A DNA stretch of 64,000 nt from Candidatus Saccharimonadota bacterium (GCA_030445245.1 JAUCSD010000001.1:750671-814670); one strand, 5' to 3'; positions 1 through 9,056 are shown, numbered from the stretch's first letter. Notes: generated from the sequence alone by a model not told the origin. Program-made: numbers and translations.

Positions 1-202
1 GCATCTCACTGGCCGTCATGCCCCGCTCTAACATTGCAAGCCCCTCAGTACGGAGTGCAAGGTTACCGTACGCCTGGGTTGCTAATGCACCGCTACCAGC
101 AGCGGCAGCTGGCACAAACCCACCTACGGCTAAGAATTTACTCGCAACGGCAACACCCAATATTTTACCATCTTTACTTCGTCCTACAATCGAAAATGTC
201 AT
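1..202 (-). CDS. DUF1028 family protein (partial, N-terminal 67 residues)
   Basis: The reading frame opens at an ATG at 202 and runs off the left edge of the window. The N-terminus reads MTFSIVGRSKDGKILGVAVA and continues with a VASKFLAVG-like stretch, an Ala/Gly-rich stretch and ATQAYGN. This is the recognisable start of DUF1028, a predicted Ntn-hydrolase-like family with no firm function. It lies 53 nt downstream of prs on the same strand and may be co-transcribed with it. Only the N-terminus can be judged here. Confidence 0.75.
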   Translation of the reverse strand, partial: MTFSIVGRSKDGKILGVAVASKFLAVGGFVPAAAAGSGALATQAYGNLALRTEGLAMLERGMTASEM

Positions 203-255
203 GACCTGACTATAAGGTGGGCGATTCAGACTGTCAAACGAGTCAGAATTATGTC

Positions 256-1302
256 TTATCGATTATTACGATCGTTGAACATTTTAGACACTGATCCGTT
301 TGTTGCTATCTCACTCAATGCTCTACCAATCACCGATGCACTGGGAAGTACAAAAAGCCTGTTGCCAAGTATCTTTTGTGCATCTTCGAGCGGAACTGTA
401 TCAGTAACAATAACTTCGTCGATTGGAGCATCGCGCAGACGTTCAAGAGCGGGGAACGAGAAGAGGCCATGTGTTGCACCGACAATAATTCGCCGAGCGC
501 CCGAATCTTTTAGCGTCTTAGCAGCAGACACTAGCGTCCCAGCTGTGTCGATCATGTCGTCAATGAGAAAGCAGGTGCGACCCTCGACTTCACCAATGAA
601 ATCTGGCCGAATAATCTTACTCGAGTCATTAACATCTCGCGACTTTGGCATATGTACTACCTCGATATTCAACTTGCCTGCATAATCCTCAGCAACTTTC
701 GCCCTGCCTCCATCGGGTGATACGACAATAAAACTAGATAGGTCCGCTTTTACGCGAACCTTCAGTGCCTCCGTAAGAAGTGGCTCTGCCATAAGATGAT
801 CGAATGGGCCATAAAAAGCCGCCTGCGTCTGTGGTGAGTGCATATCGACGCTCACTAAACGATCCGCACCGGCGCCTTGAAGCATTTGAATAACTGCCGC
901 TGCCGATATCGGCTCACGTCCTCTCGCTTTCCTATCTTGCCGCGAGTAGGCCATATATGGTGCGACGACGGTTATTTCCCGCGCTGATGATCGCCGCGCA
1001 GCATCAATCATCAGCATGAGTTCCATCAGTGAGTCGTTTACCGAACAACCGTTTGAGGCAGCGAGTGCTTGAATAATAAAGACATGCTGGCCCCTTACGG
1101 AGTTACCGTAGCGAACATACTGTTCAGTATTAGGAAATTGCTTCCGTTCCACTAGTCCCAACTCAAGTCCCATAAATGTCGCGATATCCTCGGCTAGTTT
1201 CGGATGGGTGCTCCCGCTTGCTAAATAAATACCTTGACGTTGTTTTAGACTTAATTTGAGACTCTGCATAGATTGTTCATCTTCCTGGAGAGGTAGCTCC
1301 AT
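256..1302 (-). CDS. prs: Ribose-phosphate pyrophosphokinase (PRPP synthetase)
   Basis: Makes PRPP from ribose 5-phosphate and ATP in the cytoplasm, feeding purine, pyrimidine and NAD synthesis. The 348-residue protein has the PYMAYSRQDRK segment near residue 115, the KSRDVNDS catalytic-loop region near 220, and the PRPP-binding signature FLIDDMIDTAGT at 245-256. A tail of about 20 residues precedes the usual IYLASGSTHPKL start of the fold, so the protein is slightly long for the family. Translation could begin at a later Met, for example residue 12. PRPP users in this window include PurF. Confidence 0.95.
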   Translation of the reverse strand: MELPLQEDEQSMQSLKLSLKQRQGIYLASGSTHPKLAEDIATFMGLELGLVERKQFPNTEQYVRYGNSVRGQHVFIIQALAASNGCSVNDSLMELMLMIDAARRSSAREITVVAPYMAYSRQDRKARGREPISAAAVIQMLQGAGADRLVSVDMHSPQTQAAFYGPFDHLMAEPLLTEALKVRVKADLSSFIVVSPDGGRAKVAEDYAGKLNIEVVHMPKSRDVNDSSKIIRPDFIGEVEGRTCFLIDDMIDTAGTLVSAAKTLKDSGARRIIVGATHGLFSFPALERLRDAPIDEVIVTDTVPLEDAQKILGNRLFVLPSASVIGRALSEIATNGSVSKMFNDRNNR

Positions 1303-1535
1303 GATTGTTTAGTGGTGCGTATAGTCATTACCCACTATAGCACTATCTAAATAAAATGGATTTTCTGTAAAATAGCTTTCAGAACAGTGGCGACACACAA
1401 AAAAGTGCTTTTTATGTGCAACAATATCAGTTTATGCTTTAATGATCTCCCCATTAACATAAATGGATTTTACACATCTATAACCGAACTGCTGTCCCCG
1501 TCTATCGTACACACTCGCCACCTAAATCCAAACAA

Positions 1536-1570
1536 AAAACGCCGACCGGTAGCGAAAATGTCGACGTTCT
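1536..1570 (-). terminator. Hairpin after tRNA-Lys
   Basis: On the minus strand an imperfect stem (AACGTCGAC pairing with GTCGGCGTT) is followed by a T-run. It sits just downstream of tRNA-Lys, so it is the likely terminator of that transcript. Confidence 0.6.
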
Positions 1571-1575
1571 TTGCT

Positions 1576-1652
1576 TGGAGGGCCAGCGGGGACTTGAACC
1601 CCGGACACCCTGCTTAAGAGGCAGGTGCTCTAACCAGCTGAGCTACTGGCCC
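1576..1652 (-). tRNA. tRNA-Lys (anticodon CTT)
   Basis: A complete cloverleaf reads on the minus strand. The acceptor stem is GGGCCAG/CTGGCCC, the D-arm GCTC..GAGC, the anticodon loop CTCTTAA (anticodon CTT, reading AAG), and the T-arm CGGGG-TTCAAGT-CCCCG. The 3' CCA is encoded. Length is 77 nt. Confidence 0.96.
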
Positions 1653-1712
1653 ATATTTAACTTTAGTAACTATAGCAAATAGAGGTAGATTTGTAAATAT
1701 CGATCGAGTTCT

Positions 1713-3245
1713 CTATAGTTCGTCTTTTTTGCTCGTAATGAAGACGCCCCACTGACGAATGAGATGAAGAATCGTTTTGAGTGGCAGTTCAATAACCATA
1801 TCAAGAACCATTGCAACAATGTTTACGCGAGCGTATTTCTCACTGATCCATCGGCCAACGACAACAAACGGAATATAGAGGAAGTCCCGGAGGACCGTAA
1901 TGCCGTCCTGTTGTCCGGCCACCAATTCCAACTCACGAATCTGACGAGACAAACGAAATCCAAGGAAGCTCGCAGTTGAAAGAAAGATAAAGAAGATAAA
2001 CAGATGGAGAAGCGAGAAGCCAAGGCTAATGAGACCGAGGGCGACGCCACCAAATAAGGCGACGAAGAAAAACGCATAGGCCACATTAAATGCTAACCCA
2101 AAGCCCGAACGTGAATTACGTGTGAGTGTAACGGTATGTTTATCTCCATAAAGGAGATGATCAATCGTATCCGTAAGTGCACGCGAGTTCGCCTCTCCGG
2201 GTAGTCGCAGCGTAAAACGAAGCAAAATCATATAGATAGGTGGGAAGAGCAAGTTGATGGCTAGTGGCGTGACTAAGATTGCACCATGGACTAAATAATC
2301 ATACGGGACTTCAACCGCAACCCCAATAAGCACCTTAGTGATGATCAAAAAGATAACACTCTTTACAATTCCCTTATTAATACGAGAATTTATTCGTGAA
2401 TATTCATTTTCAATTTGTGTCTCATACGCTGAGAGAAATTGCTCACGCGAGCTAAGCAACTGGGATACATTTTCATGCTCATCGATGAGACGCCATAAAA
2501 TACGAAATGGTGCGCCCTTCCGGTTCACGAGACGAAAGAGTTTCTCGACCGTATTTGAATCAAGTACCTGATCGATCATCTCGTTCGTTTTGCCGTACAC
2601 GTCTGTGTGAGGATTCTGTCGATAGCGATGAAGCAGTGCCGTGCGTATTGTTGCCGTGTCAGACTTCAACAGTGCTCGTTGGATCGCAACGAATAAGGCG
2701 ATTTCAAAATCAGGTATTTGCCTACCAAATACTTTTTCTTGATCAATTGAATGTAGAAAATGATCGTAGGCAAATTGCGTAAATACATCACGCTTTAAGT
2801 CTTGACTGAGTAGACGTTCGACTTCAACCGCAAGGACACTCAGCGTCCAGGCTTCTTTTGAGTACTTAAGATGTGCTGCGAAATAATCAATCGCTAGATT
2901 ATCAATCTTATCAATCGTTGAGGCCATAATAGTATCATTTTGCAGGTAACCCGCAAGCGTCAGTTCGATGATAAGTTCGTCACCACTGTTTTTAACAATC
3001 TTATTGTCCCGTGTGAGAAATACACGTCGATAAAAGCGCTGAATCGCACGCTGCAATAGCAGGTGTTCCTCAGTATATTCAGCCGCATTACGAAGCTGTT
3101 CGTAAGCAAATGTCAGTGTTCTGCCAGCTCCGCTGACATGAACCTTTTCACTATCATTTTTAGAGACGGCCGCCATATCATTTTGGGTCGTAGCTGTGGT
3201 AAGTGCGTCGGCAAAATTCCGACCGATTGTATTAAGTGTATTCAT
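1713..3245 (-). CDS. Large conserved-type membrane protein of unknown function
   Basis: About 510 residues. The N-terminal 290 or so are soluble and mostly helical. After that come hydrophobic segments around GIVKSVIFLIITKVLIGVAV, GAILVTPLAINLLFPPIYMI, and a long hydrophobic stretch near residues 395-445. I do not recognise a family. The reading frame extends to an ATG at 3260, but that codon overlaps the CCA end of tRNA-Arg, so I chose the next Met (MNTLNTIGRN) at 3245. The neighbours are two tRNA genes on the same strand and give no functional hint. Confidence 0.75.
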   Translation of the reverse strand: MNTLNTIGRNFADALTTATTQNDMAAVSKNDSEKVHVSGAGRTLTFAYEQLRNAAEYTEEHLLLQRAIQRFYRRVFLTRDNKIVKNSGDELIIELTLAGYLQNDTIMASTIDKIDNLAIDYFAAHLKYSKEAWTLSVLAVEVERLLSQDLKRDVFTQFAYDHFLHSIDQEKVFGRQIPDFEIALFVAIQRALLKSDTATIRTALLHRYRQNPHTDVYGKTNEMIDQVLDSNTVEKLFRLVNRKGAPFRILWRLIDEHENVSQLLSSREQFLSAYETQIENEYSRINSRINKGIVKSVIFLIITKVLIGVAVEVPYDYLVHGAILVTPLAINLLFPPIYMILLRFTLRLPGEANSRALTDTIDHLLYGDKHTVTLTRNSRSGFGLAFNVAYAFFFVALFGGVALGLISLGFSLLHLFIFFIFLSTASFLGFRLSRQIRELELVAGQQDGITVLRDFLYIPFVVVGRWISEKYARVNIVAMVLDMVIELPLKTILHLIRQWGVFITSKKDEL

Positions 3246-3259
3246 AAATAAGATCAACA

Positions 3260-3336
3260 TGGTGCACCCGGTAGGATTCGAACCTACGACACCTGGTTCC
3301 GAAGACCAGTGCTCTAATCCACTGAGCTACGGGTGC
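3260..3336 (-). tRNA. tRNA-Arg (anticodon TCG)
   Basis: A complete cloverleaf on the minus strand: acceptor GCACCCG/CGGGTGC, anticodon stem CTGGT/ACCAG with loop CTTCGGA (anticodon TCG, reading CGA), T-arm GTAGG-TTCGAAT-CCTAC. CCA is encoded. Length is 77 nt. Confidence 0.96.
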
Positions 3337-3403
3337 ATAACTTTGGTATTATACCAGATGAGAACGAATCTGTCAGCCAAGTTACTTTCATATTTGAGAC
3401 AAA

Positions 3404-3434
3404 CAAAAAAGGCATGCAAAGCATGTCTTTTTAA
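3404..3434. terminator. Short hairpin with A/T runs on both sides
   Basis: AAAAAGGCATGC and GCATGTCTTTTT pair around a 3-nt loop, giving an intrinsic terminator usable in either direction. It separates the high-GC gene from the tRNA-Arg promoter side. Confidence 0.6.
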
Positions 3435-3492
3435 AACGTGGGTTGCGGTCCGAGACAGCTTAGCGCTGCCCCGAACCGTGTTCGCAATCCGA

Positions 3493-4356
3493 TCAGTCCG
3501 CGAGGACCACGAGACCCATGAAGGCGGACGTGTAGCCGTCCTCACCACGCTCATCGGCAGCACGCTTGCTCGGCCAGACGAGGTTGCCCTCGCCGTCCCG
3601 ATCAGTCATGTTGTTTCGACCGTCCAGGTGGATCTGGTTCGTCAGCACGCCGGCGACCCGCCACAGGTCGTAGAACAGCCCGACCAGATCAAGCGCGTAG
3701 GTCTTCGTCCGACCCTGCTGCTCCACCGGAGTGGAGAGAAGCTGGATGCGTCCACCATCGATGAACTGCGAACCACCTCCGGCCAGCAGAGCCTGACCCT
3801 TCGTGTCAATGAAGAAGGTCTCAGCCCGAGCGCCAGGTGAGAGAATCACCCAGAGGTCCTGGACGTCGAACGTCATGCCCATCTCTTGGACCTGCTGCTT
3901 CATCAACTGGATGGTCTGATCGACCGTCCCCTTGGGAAGCTGCTGCCAGATACCGGACACTGCCGCCGTGACGCCCGTAGGAGTGTGCGCGACAACAGCA
4001 CCCGGTGCGTCCGCGAAAGTCACGCCCGCGACGATTCCGTGCAGCGAAGCCGGCAACACCAGACCCATCCCCGAAGGGTTGTTCGGGTTCTCCCCCTGGT
4101 AGCCGGAGCCACCCGAGAGGTTGATGAGCGGTGATGCCTTGGTGTCGTACTTCCGAGGAAGTGCGGCACCCCGGGCTCGGAGCGCGGAGATCACCTTGCC
4201 GAAGCTCGTGTCGAGCTGGCTGGGCGTCCCGTAGACGCGGTTGAAGGTCTCGCCGTCACCGGGGCACGCCAGCATGCAGTCGGCCGTGAGGCCAGTGCGG
4301 AGTGCCGCGTTGAGTCTGGCGAGGAACGTCCGAGGACGTTCGAACCTGGTTTCCAT
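3493..4356 (-). CDS. Laccase-domain (YfiH/DUF152-like) protein with degenerate metal site, high-GC gene
   Basis: A 287-residue protein that aligns by eye to the multicopper-polyphenol-oxidase/YfiH fold. VYGTPS at 41-46 sits where the family has QVHGT. GVTFADAP at 111-118 sits where the family has LTADCxP. TAAVSGIWQQL at 130-140 sits where the family has AAxHAGWRG. The C-terminal DLWRVAGVLTNQIHLDGRN matches the family's last helix and strand. All three expected metal or catalytic residues (His, Cys, His) appear replaced by Tyr42, Ala117 and Val133. The gene is about 60 % G+C against the mid-forties around it, and its codon choice differs. An AAGGA-type ribosome site precedes the ATG, and a TATAAT lies upstream. 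The family assignment is moderate and enzyme activity is doubtful. Confidence 0.6.
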   Translation of the reverse strand: METRFERPRTFLARLNAALRTGLTADCMLACPGDGETFNRVYGTPSQLDTSFGKVISALRARGAALPRKYDTKASPLINLSGGSGYQGENPNNPSGMGLVLPASLHGIVAGVTFADAPGAVVAHTPTGVTAAVSGIWQQLPKGTVDQTIQLMKQQVQEMGMTFDVQDLWVILSPGARAETFFIDTKGQALLAGGGSQFIDGGRIQLLSTPVEQQGRTKTYALDLVGLFYDLWRVAGVLTNQIHLDGRNNMTDRDGEGNLVWPSKRAADERGEDGYTSAFMGLVVLAD

Positions 4357-4403
4357 TGAAAGGTCCTTCCGAAACGAATGGATATAGCTGCGAACACGTA
4401 TAT

Positions 4404-4409
4404 TATACT
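4404..4409 (-). promoter_or_regulatory. -10 element of the high-GC laccase-fold gene
   Basis: On the minus strand a TATAAT-type hexamer sits in the short A+T-rich gap just beyond the high-GC gene, about 48 nt before its ATG. This gene therefore has a leader with a ribosome site, unlike many of its neighbours. Confidence 0.45.
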
Positions 4410-4523
4410 ACATAAATACTAAATAATCAATAGCGTTTTGCTTTGTCCTCGACGACCTAATCTCATATATAATTGATAGATTACCGTACTAGCTTAAATG
4501 CGCTATAATCTAATTACCTAATC

Positions 4524-5543
4524 ATGGATATACACACTAACATACCCCTCAAAAATTACACCACTATGCGTCTCGGTGGTAATGCCCGTTTCATGACCGA
4601 AGTTCATACACCTCAAGAGGTAGCTGACGTCTGTCGTAATGCCCATGCTCAAAGTCTTCCTATCTTTATTCTAGGAGGTGGCAGCAACGTTATCGTTCGC
4701 GATGAAGGCTTCGCCGGCATCGTCGTACGCAATCGTTTAACCGGTTTTGATATTGTGAGTGAAGAGCCGAGCCAGACGACTATCAAAATTGGAGCGGGTG
4801 AGAACTGGGATGAAGTTGTCAAACGCACAGTAGATATGAATCTGAGCGGTATCGAGGCTATGTCTGCCATACCTGGCACCGCAGGCGCAGCACCTGTCCA
4901 AAACGTTGGCGCCTACGGCCAAGAAATTGCCGATACGCTCATATCGCTTGATGCCTACGACATTCAGACTGATAGGTTCGTGACACTTCAAGCCAGCGAC
5001 TGCGGCTTCTCGTATCGCCAGAGTATTTTCCGCAGTACAAGCGCAGAACGATACGTTATTACAAGTATTACCTTACGACTCTACAAAGCTGCTCCTCAAC
5101 CACCTTTTTACAAAGATGTACAAGATTATTTTGATACGAATAGTATCACCATCTTCACACCTCAGGCCATAAGAGATGCAGTGATTATTATTCGAACAAA
5201 CAAACTACCCGACCCTGCCGTCACGCCAAATACAGGTTCATTTTTTAGAAATGCTGTCATCGAAGACTGGCAGCTAGCTGATCTGAGAAAACAATATCCT
5301 GACATACCTACGTACGATATGCCAGATGGTCGGTTTAAAGTCCCTACCGGCTGGCTCATCGAGCAAACAGGATTTAAAGGTAAAACACTTCATGGCATGC
5401 GAGTCCACGATAAAAACGCTCTCGTTCTTATTAACGAATCTGCACAAAGCTACGCCGATCTTGCGGCTGCTCGTAACGAAATTATCGGCGCAGTACGTGA
5501 CCAGTTCCGCATTACCATCGAACAAGAGCCGCTTGAAATATAA
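4524..5543 (+). CDS. murB: UDP-N-acetylenolpyruvoylglucosamine reductase (MurB)
   Basis: Reduces UDP-GlcNAc-enolpyruvate to UDP-MurNAc with FAD and NADPH in the cytoplasm. The N-terminus has NYTTMRLGGNARFM. The FAD-binding segment ILGGGSNVIVRD lies near residue 50. The PGTAGAAPVQNVGAYGQE block follows, and GSFFRNAV carries the catalytic-loop Ser. The 339-residue length fits the E. coli-type (type I) enzyme. A TATAAT at 4504-4509 places the transcript start about 8 nt before the ATG, and no ribosome site is visible. Its MurA-type partner is encoded at 11173. Confidence 0.95.
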   Translation: MDIHTNIPLKNYTTMRLGGNARFMTEVHTPQEVADVCRNAHAQSLPIFILGGGSNVIVRDEGFAGIVVRNRLTGFDIVSEEPSQTTIKIGAGENWDEVVKRTVDMNLSGIEAMSAIPGTAGAAPVQNVGAYGQEIADTLISLDAYDIQTDRFVTLQASDCGFSYRQSIFRSTSAERYVITSITLRLYKAAPQPPFYKDVQDYFDTNSITIFTPQAIRDAVIIIRTNKLPDPAVTPNTGSFFRNAVIEDWQLADLRKQYPDIPTYDMPDGRFKVPTGWLIEQTGFKGKTLHGMRVHDKNALVLINESAQSYADLAAARNEIIGAVRDQFRITIEQEPLEI

Positions 5544-5585
5544 TTCCACTTGCGCCAGCGTATCAAACCTCTTATGCTATAAGGT

Positions 5586-6089
5586 ATGAACCGCGAAAAT
5601 GGGTTTACACTCGTCGAACTCCTCGTCACCATGGTTATCATGGTTATCTTAATAACGCTGTCTGTCGTAAATTTGCGAAGCAGCCAAATAACCGCGCGTG
5701 ATGACCAACGCAAAGCAGACGTGACGAACATCGCTCAACAACTAGAAAACTATTATAAGTTGGGGTCAGACAATGATGCGGCTGGGCAGTACCCACCAAC
5801 TGACCACTTGGACACCGAGGCTGATATCAAAGCCACCCTACGTGATGTTAATGCCGACGTACTTCGCGCGCCCAACGTAGCCTCCACTGATCCGGTCAGT
5901 GTTGTCATCGCTACTGATACCAACCCGGTCGTACCGACACCAACAGTAAATACGTATGTATATGAGCCGATCCAGTCAGACGGGACGCTATGTCAAAGCG
6001 TTGGAGATGAATGTCGTAAGTTTAACTTATACTATATGCTCGAGTCGGAGCCGAATGTCGTAAAAAAGGTAACCAGTAAAAACCAATGA
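5586..6089 (+). CDS. Type IV prepilin-like protein (minor pilin)
   Basis: A class III signal: a short leader MNRENG, then FTLVELLVTMVIMVILITL with Glu at +5. This is the prepilin-peptidase site and assembly helix of type IV pilins. The soluble part of about 140 residues carries two Cys (CQSVGDEC). First gene of the pilin cluster: its TGA overlaps the next ATG by 4 nt. TATGCT ends 7 nt before the ATG. The ATPase for this system probably includes the pilB-type gene at 63340. Confidence 0.88.
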   Translation: MNRENGFTLVELLVTMVIMVILITLSVVNLRSSQITARDDQRKADVTNIAQQLENYYKLGSDNDAAGQYPPTDHLDTEADIKATLRDVNADVLRAPNVASTDPVSVVIATDTNPVVPTPTVNTYVYEPIQSDGTLCQSVGDECRKFNLYYMLESEPNVVKKVTSKNQ

Positions 6090-6472
6090 CCACACTCCAC
6101 AACGCTACCCAAGCAGGCTTCTCAGCTGTCGAGCTGTTAATTACTCTGTTCATTGCGGCAGCCTTCATTGGGACTGGTGCTCAACTATACTCAGTTATCA
6201 TCCAAAACAGTGATGAGGCCCGCATGCGCTCGATCGCAAGTAATATTGCTTACAACAACATGCGACGTTACGCCGCCGATGCAACTAACCCCTGCACAAC
6301 TTCTACTCCAACAGCTACACTTCCATCCAATAGCGGTCTTACAAATGCCAGTATCGTCGTCACCATTACGTGTCCATTTGGGGTCAGCACGCCAACATCC
6401 CGAGTAGAGGCCAAAGTATTATATAGTTCACCACAACAGGAGGCCGTCCATGCGCTTTACATTACCAACTAG
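6086..6472 (+). CDS. Type IV prepilin-like protein (minor pilin)
   Basis: A 128-residue protein with prepilin-like leader MTTLHNATQAG, then FSAVELLITLFIAAAFIGTG, Glu at +5. It has a two-Cys soluble domain. It overlaps the previous gene by 4 nt and the next by 23 nt, so the three genes form one translationally coupled unit. It probably primes or caps the pilus; this role is inferred from its size and position. Confidence 0.85.
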   Translation: MTTLHNATQAGFSAVELLITLFIAAAFIGTGAQLYSVIIQNSDEARMRSIASNIAYNNMRRYAADATNPCTTSTPTATLPSNSGLTNASIVVTITCPFGVSTPTSRVEAKVLYSSPQQEAVHALYITN

Positions 6473-8465
6473 TCGTCGTAGGTCTGCTGTATCCGGGTTT
6501 ACGCTTATCGAGGTACTCATCATCGCCCCTATCGTTGTGCTTGTTATCGGAGGTTTCGTTGCGCTAATTATGGCGATGGTCGGTGATGTTCTGCTTACCA
6601 GAGATCAAAACATTATGGCATATGAAACCCAAGACGCACTTGATCGAATCGAACAAGATACTCGTATTGGCACTCAATTTCTCGATACAAGCAGAACACT
6701 TGCCGCGCCCCAAGGAAGTGACGATGGTACCGCTGCATTCTCAAGTAGTAACTCGCTTGTCATTGGGGCGCTCGCCACGAATGAAAATCCAGCCGCTCCT
6801 GATCGTCAGCTCATTTACTATGCAGACCAGCCAAACGCCTGCGGTTCAACCCAAGGACAAAACCGCGTATTCATCGATAAGTTAATTTACTATATAAAAA
6901 ATGGATCACTTTGGCGACGAGTCGTCGTCCCCCCGTATAACCTCAACAGTCCGAGTGATGCGTTATCTCTTTGCTCACCACCTTGGCAACAAAATAGCTG
7001 TACGCCTGGCTACACGCTAGTTCCCCCATGTCAGACTGATGATACTGAGGTCATGAAAAACATAGATACCATGACCGTCACCTACTATGACAGTCCGAGT
7101 GGCGCCAATGTACTGACAGGTTCGGCGATTCTTAATGCATCAACTATCGACGTAACGATCACCGGCAAAAAGACAACCGTCGGCAAAGTGGCCGCATCAA
7201 GCGGTACAATACGCGCCTCGAAACTTAATACCGTCTCTGCCGATATTCCGCCTCCAACCTCGCCCGTGGTTTCTCATACGACAACGAACTCGCCTGATCC
7301 TACCGCCAACTTTACATGGGCTAGCTCTCAATACGCTACGTCATACAATGTCTCATACAAAATTAATAGTGGTTCATGGGTAAATACATCAGTAAGCGCA
7401 GCCACTGCCTCGTATGCAGTGAGCGCTTCGCGCAACGACACGGTATCGTTTAAAATAGCTGCCGTTAATACTTCGGGTGTATCCCCAGATTCCAATGATT
7501 CAACGACGTTCCCGGCTTGGTATAACTTCGATCTTCAAAACGACTGGGAAAACTATGGCGGTGGATACAACACAGCACAGTATACTAAAACAAGCGCAGG
7601 AGTTGTTTTTCTAAAAGGATTGATTCGATACGGAACGGCGACAGCTAATACGGTCATCGGAACGTTACCCGCTGGCTACCGTCCATCCGCGGCACTCGTC
7701 TATCAGGTGACCACCTCACCAAATGCGACCGCTCGTATTGACGTACTTGTTGATGGAACGGTCATCATCGTCACCGGTAGCACAAACTGGATATCACTCG
7801 ATAGTATTGCGTTTTTGCCAAGCACCACATCAAACACATGGACCAATCTACCCATGAATGGTGCGGGTGGCTGGACAAACTGGGGTGGCATTTACACTGT
7901 AGTACGTACAGCTACTGATAACATCGGACGGATTCACATACAGGGGCTCGCAAAAGCTGGCACACAAACAGTAAACACGATTATTACCACATTGCCTAAT
8001 GCCAACCAACGACCACCAAAGACATTGCACTTTCCGGCTGGAGGTAGCGTCGATAGCAACTGGTGGGTTTGGTATGGCGGAGGCGAAATTGTCAAACGAG
8101 GCGCTCAAACATCGAGCTACCTAGGGCTCCAAGCCATTTATTACCCTGGGACCGCAGGCACCTGGAATACTCTCGCTCCGGGGAGCACCTGGGTGAATGT
8201 GGGTGGAAACTATCCAGATCTCCAGTACACAAAAGCAAGTGATGGTGTCGTGACCCTCCGTGGCTTTATTAAAAGCGGAACAACTACCTTAAACACAGTT
8301 ATTGCAACACTTCCGGTAGGCTATCGACCTTCAGGAAGAGGTGTGTTTGCTGTTACAACAAACGAAGCTTTTGGCCGAGTTGATATCGATGCCACCGGGG
8401 CTATTATCGTACAATCGGTCAGTAATGTCGGTCTAGCCCTGAATCTCTCCTTTATCTCCGATTAA
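6450..8465 (+). CDS. Very large pilin with Fn3-like domain and three tail-fibre-like repeats (candidate pilus-tip adhesin)
   Basis: 671 residues. A prepilin leader (…SAVSG / FTLIEVLIIAPIVVLVIGG) is followed by a pilin globular region. Near residues 268-358 lies a fibronectin type III-like segment (TANFTWASSQYATSYNVSY, VSFKIAAVN). Three related units then start near 364, 474 and 580. Each begins W-x-N-x-GG-x-Y, then a short G(V/R)(V/I)xLxG strand, a GTxTxNT(V/I)I motif, and in units 1 and 3 LPxGYRP. Such units are familiar from phage tail fibres. The start is set by CAGGAGG 6-12 nt upstream. Binding to a host surface is an inference. Confidence 0.85.
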   Translation: MRFTLPTSRRRSAVSGFTLIEVLIIAPIVVLVIGGFVALIMAMVGDVLLTRDQNIMAYETQDALDRIEQDTRIGTQFLDTSRTLAAPQGSDDGTAAFSSSNSLVIGALATNENPAAPDRQLIYYADQPNACGSTQGQNRVFIDKLIYYIKNGSLWRRVVVPPYNLNSPSDALSLCSPPWQQNSCTPGYTLVPPCQTDDTEVMKNIDTMTVTYYDSPSGANVLTGSAILNASTIDVTITGKKTTVGKVAASSGTIRASKLNTVSADIPPPTSPVVSHTTTNSPDPTANFTWASSQYATSYNVSYKINSGSWVNTSVSAATASYAVSASRNDTVSFKIAAVNTSGVSPDSNDSTTFPAWYNFDLQNDWENYGGGYNTAQYTKTSAGVVFLKGLIRYGTATANTVIGTLPAGYRPSAALVYQVTTSPNATARIDVLVDGTVIIVTGSTNWISLDSIAFLPSTTSNTWTNLPMNGAGGWTNWGGIYTVVRTATDNIGRIHIQGLAKAGTQTVNTIITTLPNANQRPPKTLHFPAGGSVDSNWWVWYGGGEIVKRGAQTSSYLGLQAIYYPGTAGTWNTLAPGSTWVNVGGNYPDLQYTKASDGVVTLRGFIKSGTTTLNTVIATLPVGYRPSGRGVFAVTTNEAFGRVDIDATGAIIVQSVSNVGLALNLSFISD

Positions 8466-8549
8466 GTAGATGAAAATGCTTGCGCTTATATTGAACGGGT
8501 AGTATGATACAGACATATAACTAAGAACCAAATAGGGGGCAAAATTAGG

Positions 8550-9056
8550 ATGATTCTTAATAAAGTTAAACAAATGAAAGACGAACGCGGTTTCACTATC
8601 GTAGAGCTTTTGATCGTGATTGTTATTATCGCGATTCTGGCTGCCATTACGATTGTTGCGTACAACGGTATCACAGCTCGTGCTAATACGACTAAAGCAC
8701 AGACAAATGCTGCTAACGCACAAAAAGTAGCGGAAGCGTATAACGCGGATAATGGACGTTATCCAGCAACAACCGTAGAGCTTACTTCAGGTGGAACTTC
8801 AGCTAAGTTACCGAGTGGAATTAGCGTAGCTATCGGTCTCCCTGGAACAAACGGTACTACGTTTACGGGTACAGAACTTGTCACCTCAGGAAATGGACTA
8901 ACGACTGTATCGTACTCATGTTACATTACTTGTACTAACTCCACTGGTGGACGTATTAGGTACTGGGATTTCACAACACAAGCAGCTTCAACGACCGTCA
9001 TATACGTTGGCGCAGCCAACGCAACAACTGGCGCATTCGTGGCACCAGCAAGCTAG
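8550..9056 (+). CDS. Type IV major-pilin-like protein
   Basis: 168 residues with leader MILNKVKQMKDERG and the classic FTIVELLIVIVIIAILAAI assembly helix, Glu at +5. The globular domain holds a CYITC pair. Its first 50 residues are nearly the same as those of the next gene, so the two arose by tandem duplication. A G-rich AGGGGGCA stands 11-18 nt upstream of the ATG. It follows the large pilin by 84 nt and probably has its own promoter (TATGAT near 8505). Confidence 0.92.
   Translation: MILNKVKQMKDERGFTIVELLIVIVIIAILAAITIVAYNGITARANTTKAQTNAANAQKVAEAYNADNGRYPATTVELTSGGTSAKLPSGISVAIGLPGTNGTTFTGTELVTSGNGLTTVSYSCYITCTNSTGGRIRYWDFTTQAASTTVIYVGAANATTGAFVAPAS

Noticed and set aside
251-685. Plus-strand frame of 144 codons
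   Set aside because: It is the mirror of prs; the minus-strand product is an unmistakable PRPP synthetase. The same reasoning removes most opposite-strand frames in this window.
3196-3840. Plus-strand frame of 214 codons across tRNA-Arg and the high-GC gene
   Set aside because: It runs through a tRNA gene and the antisense of a coding region; high GC content lengthens chance frames here.
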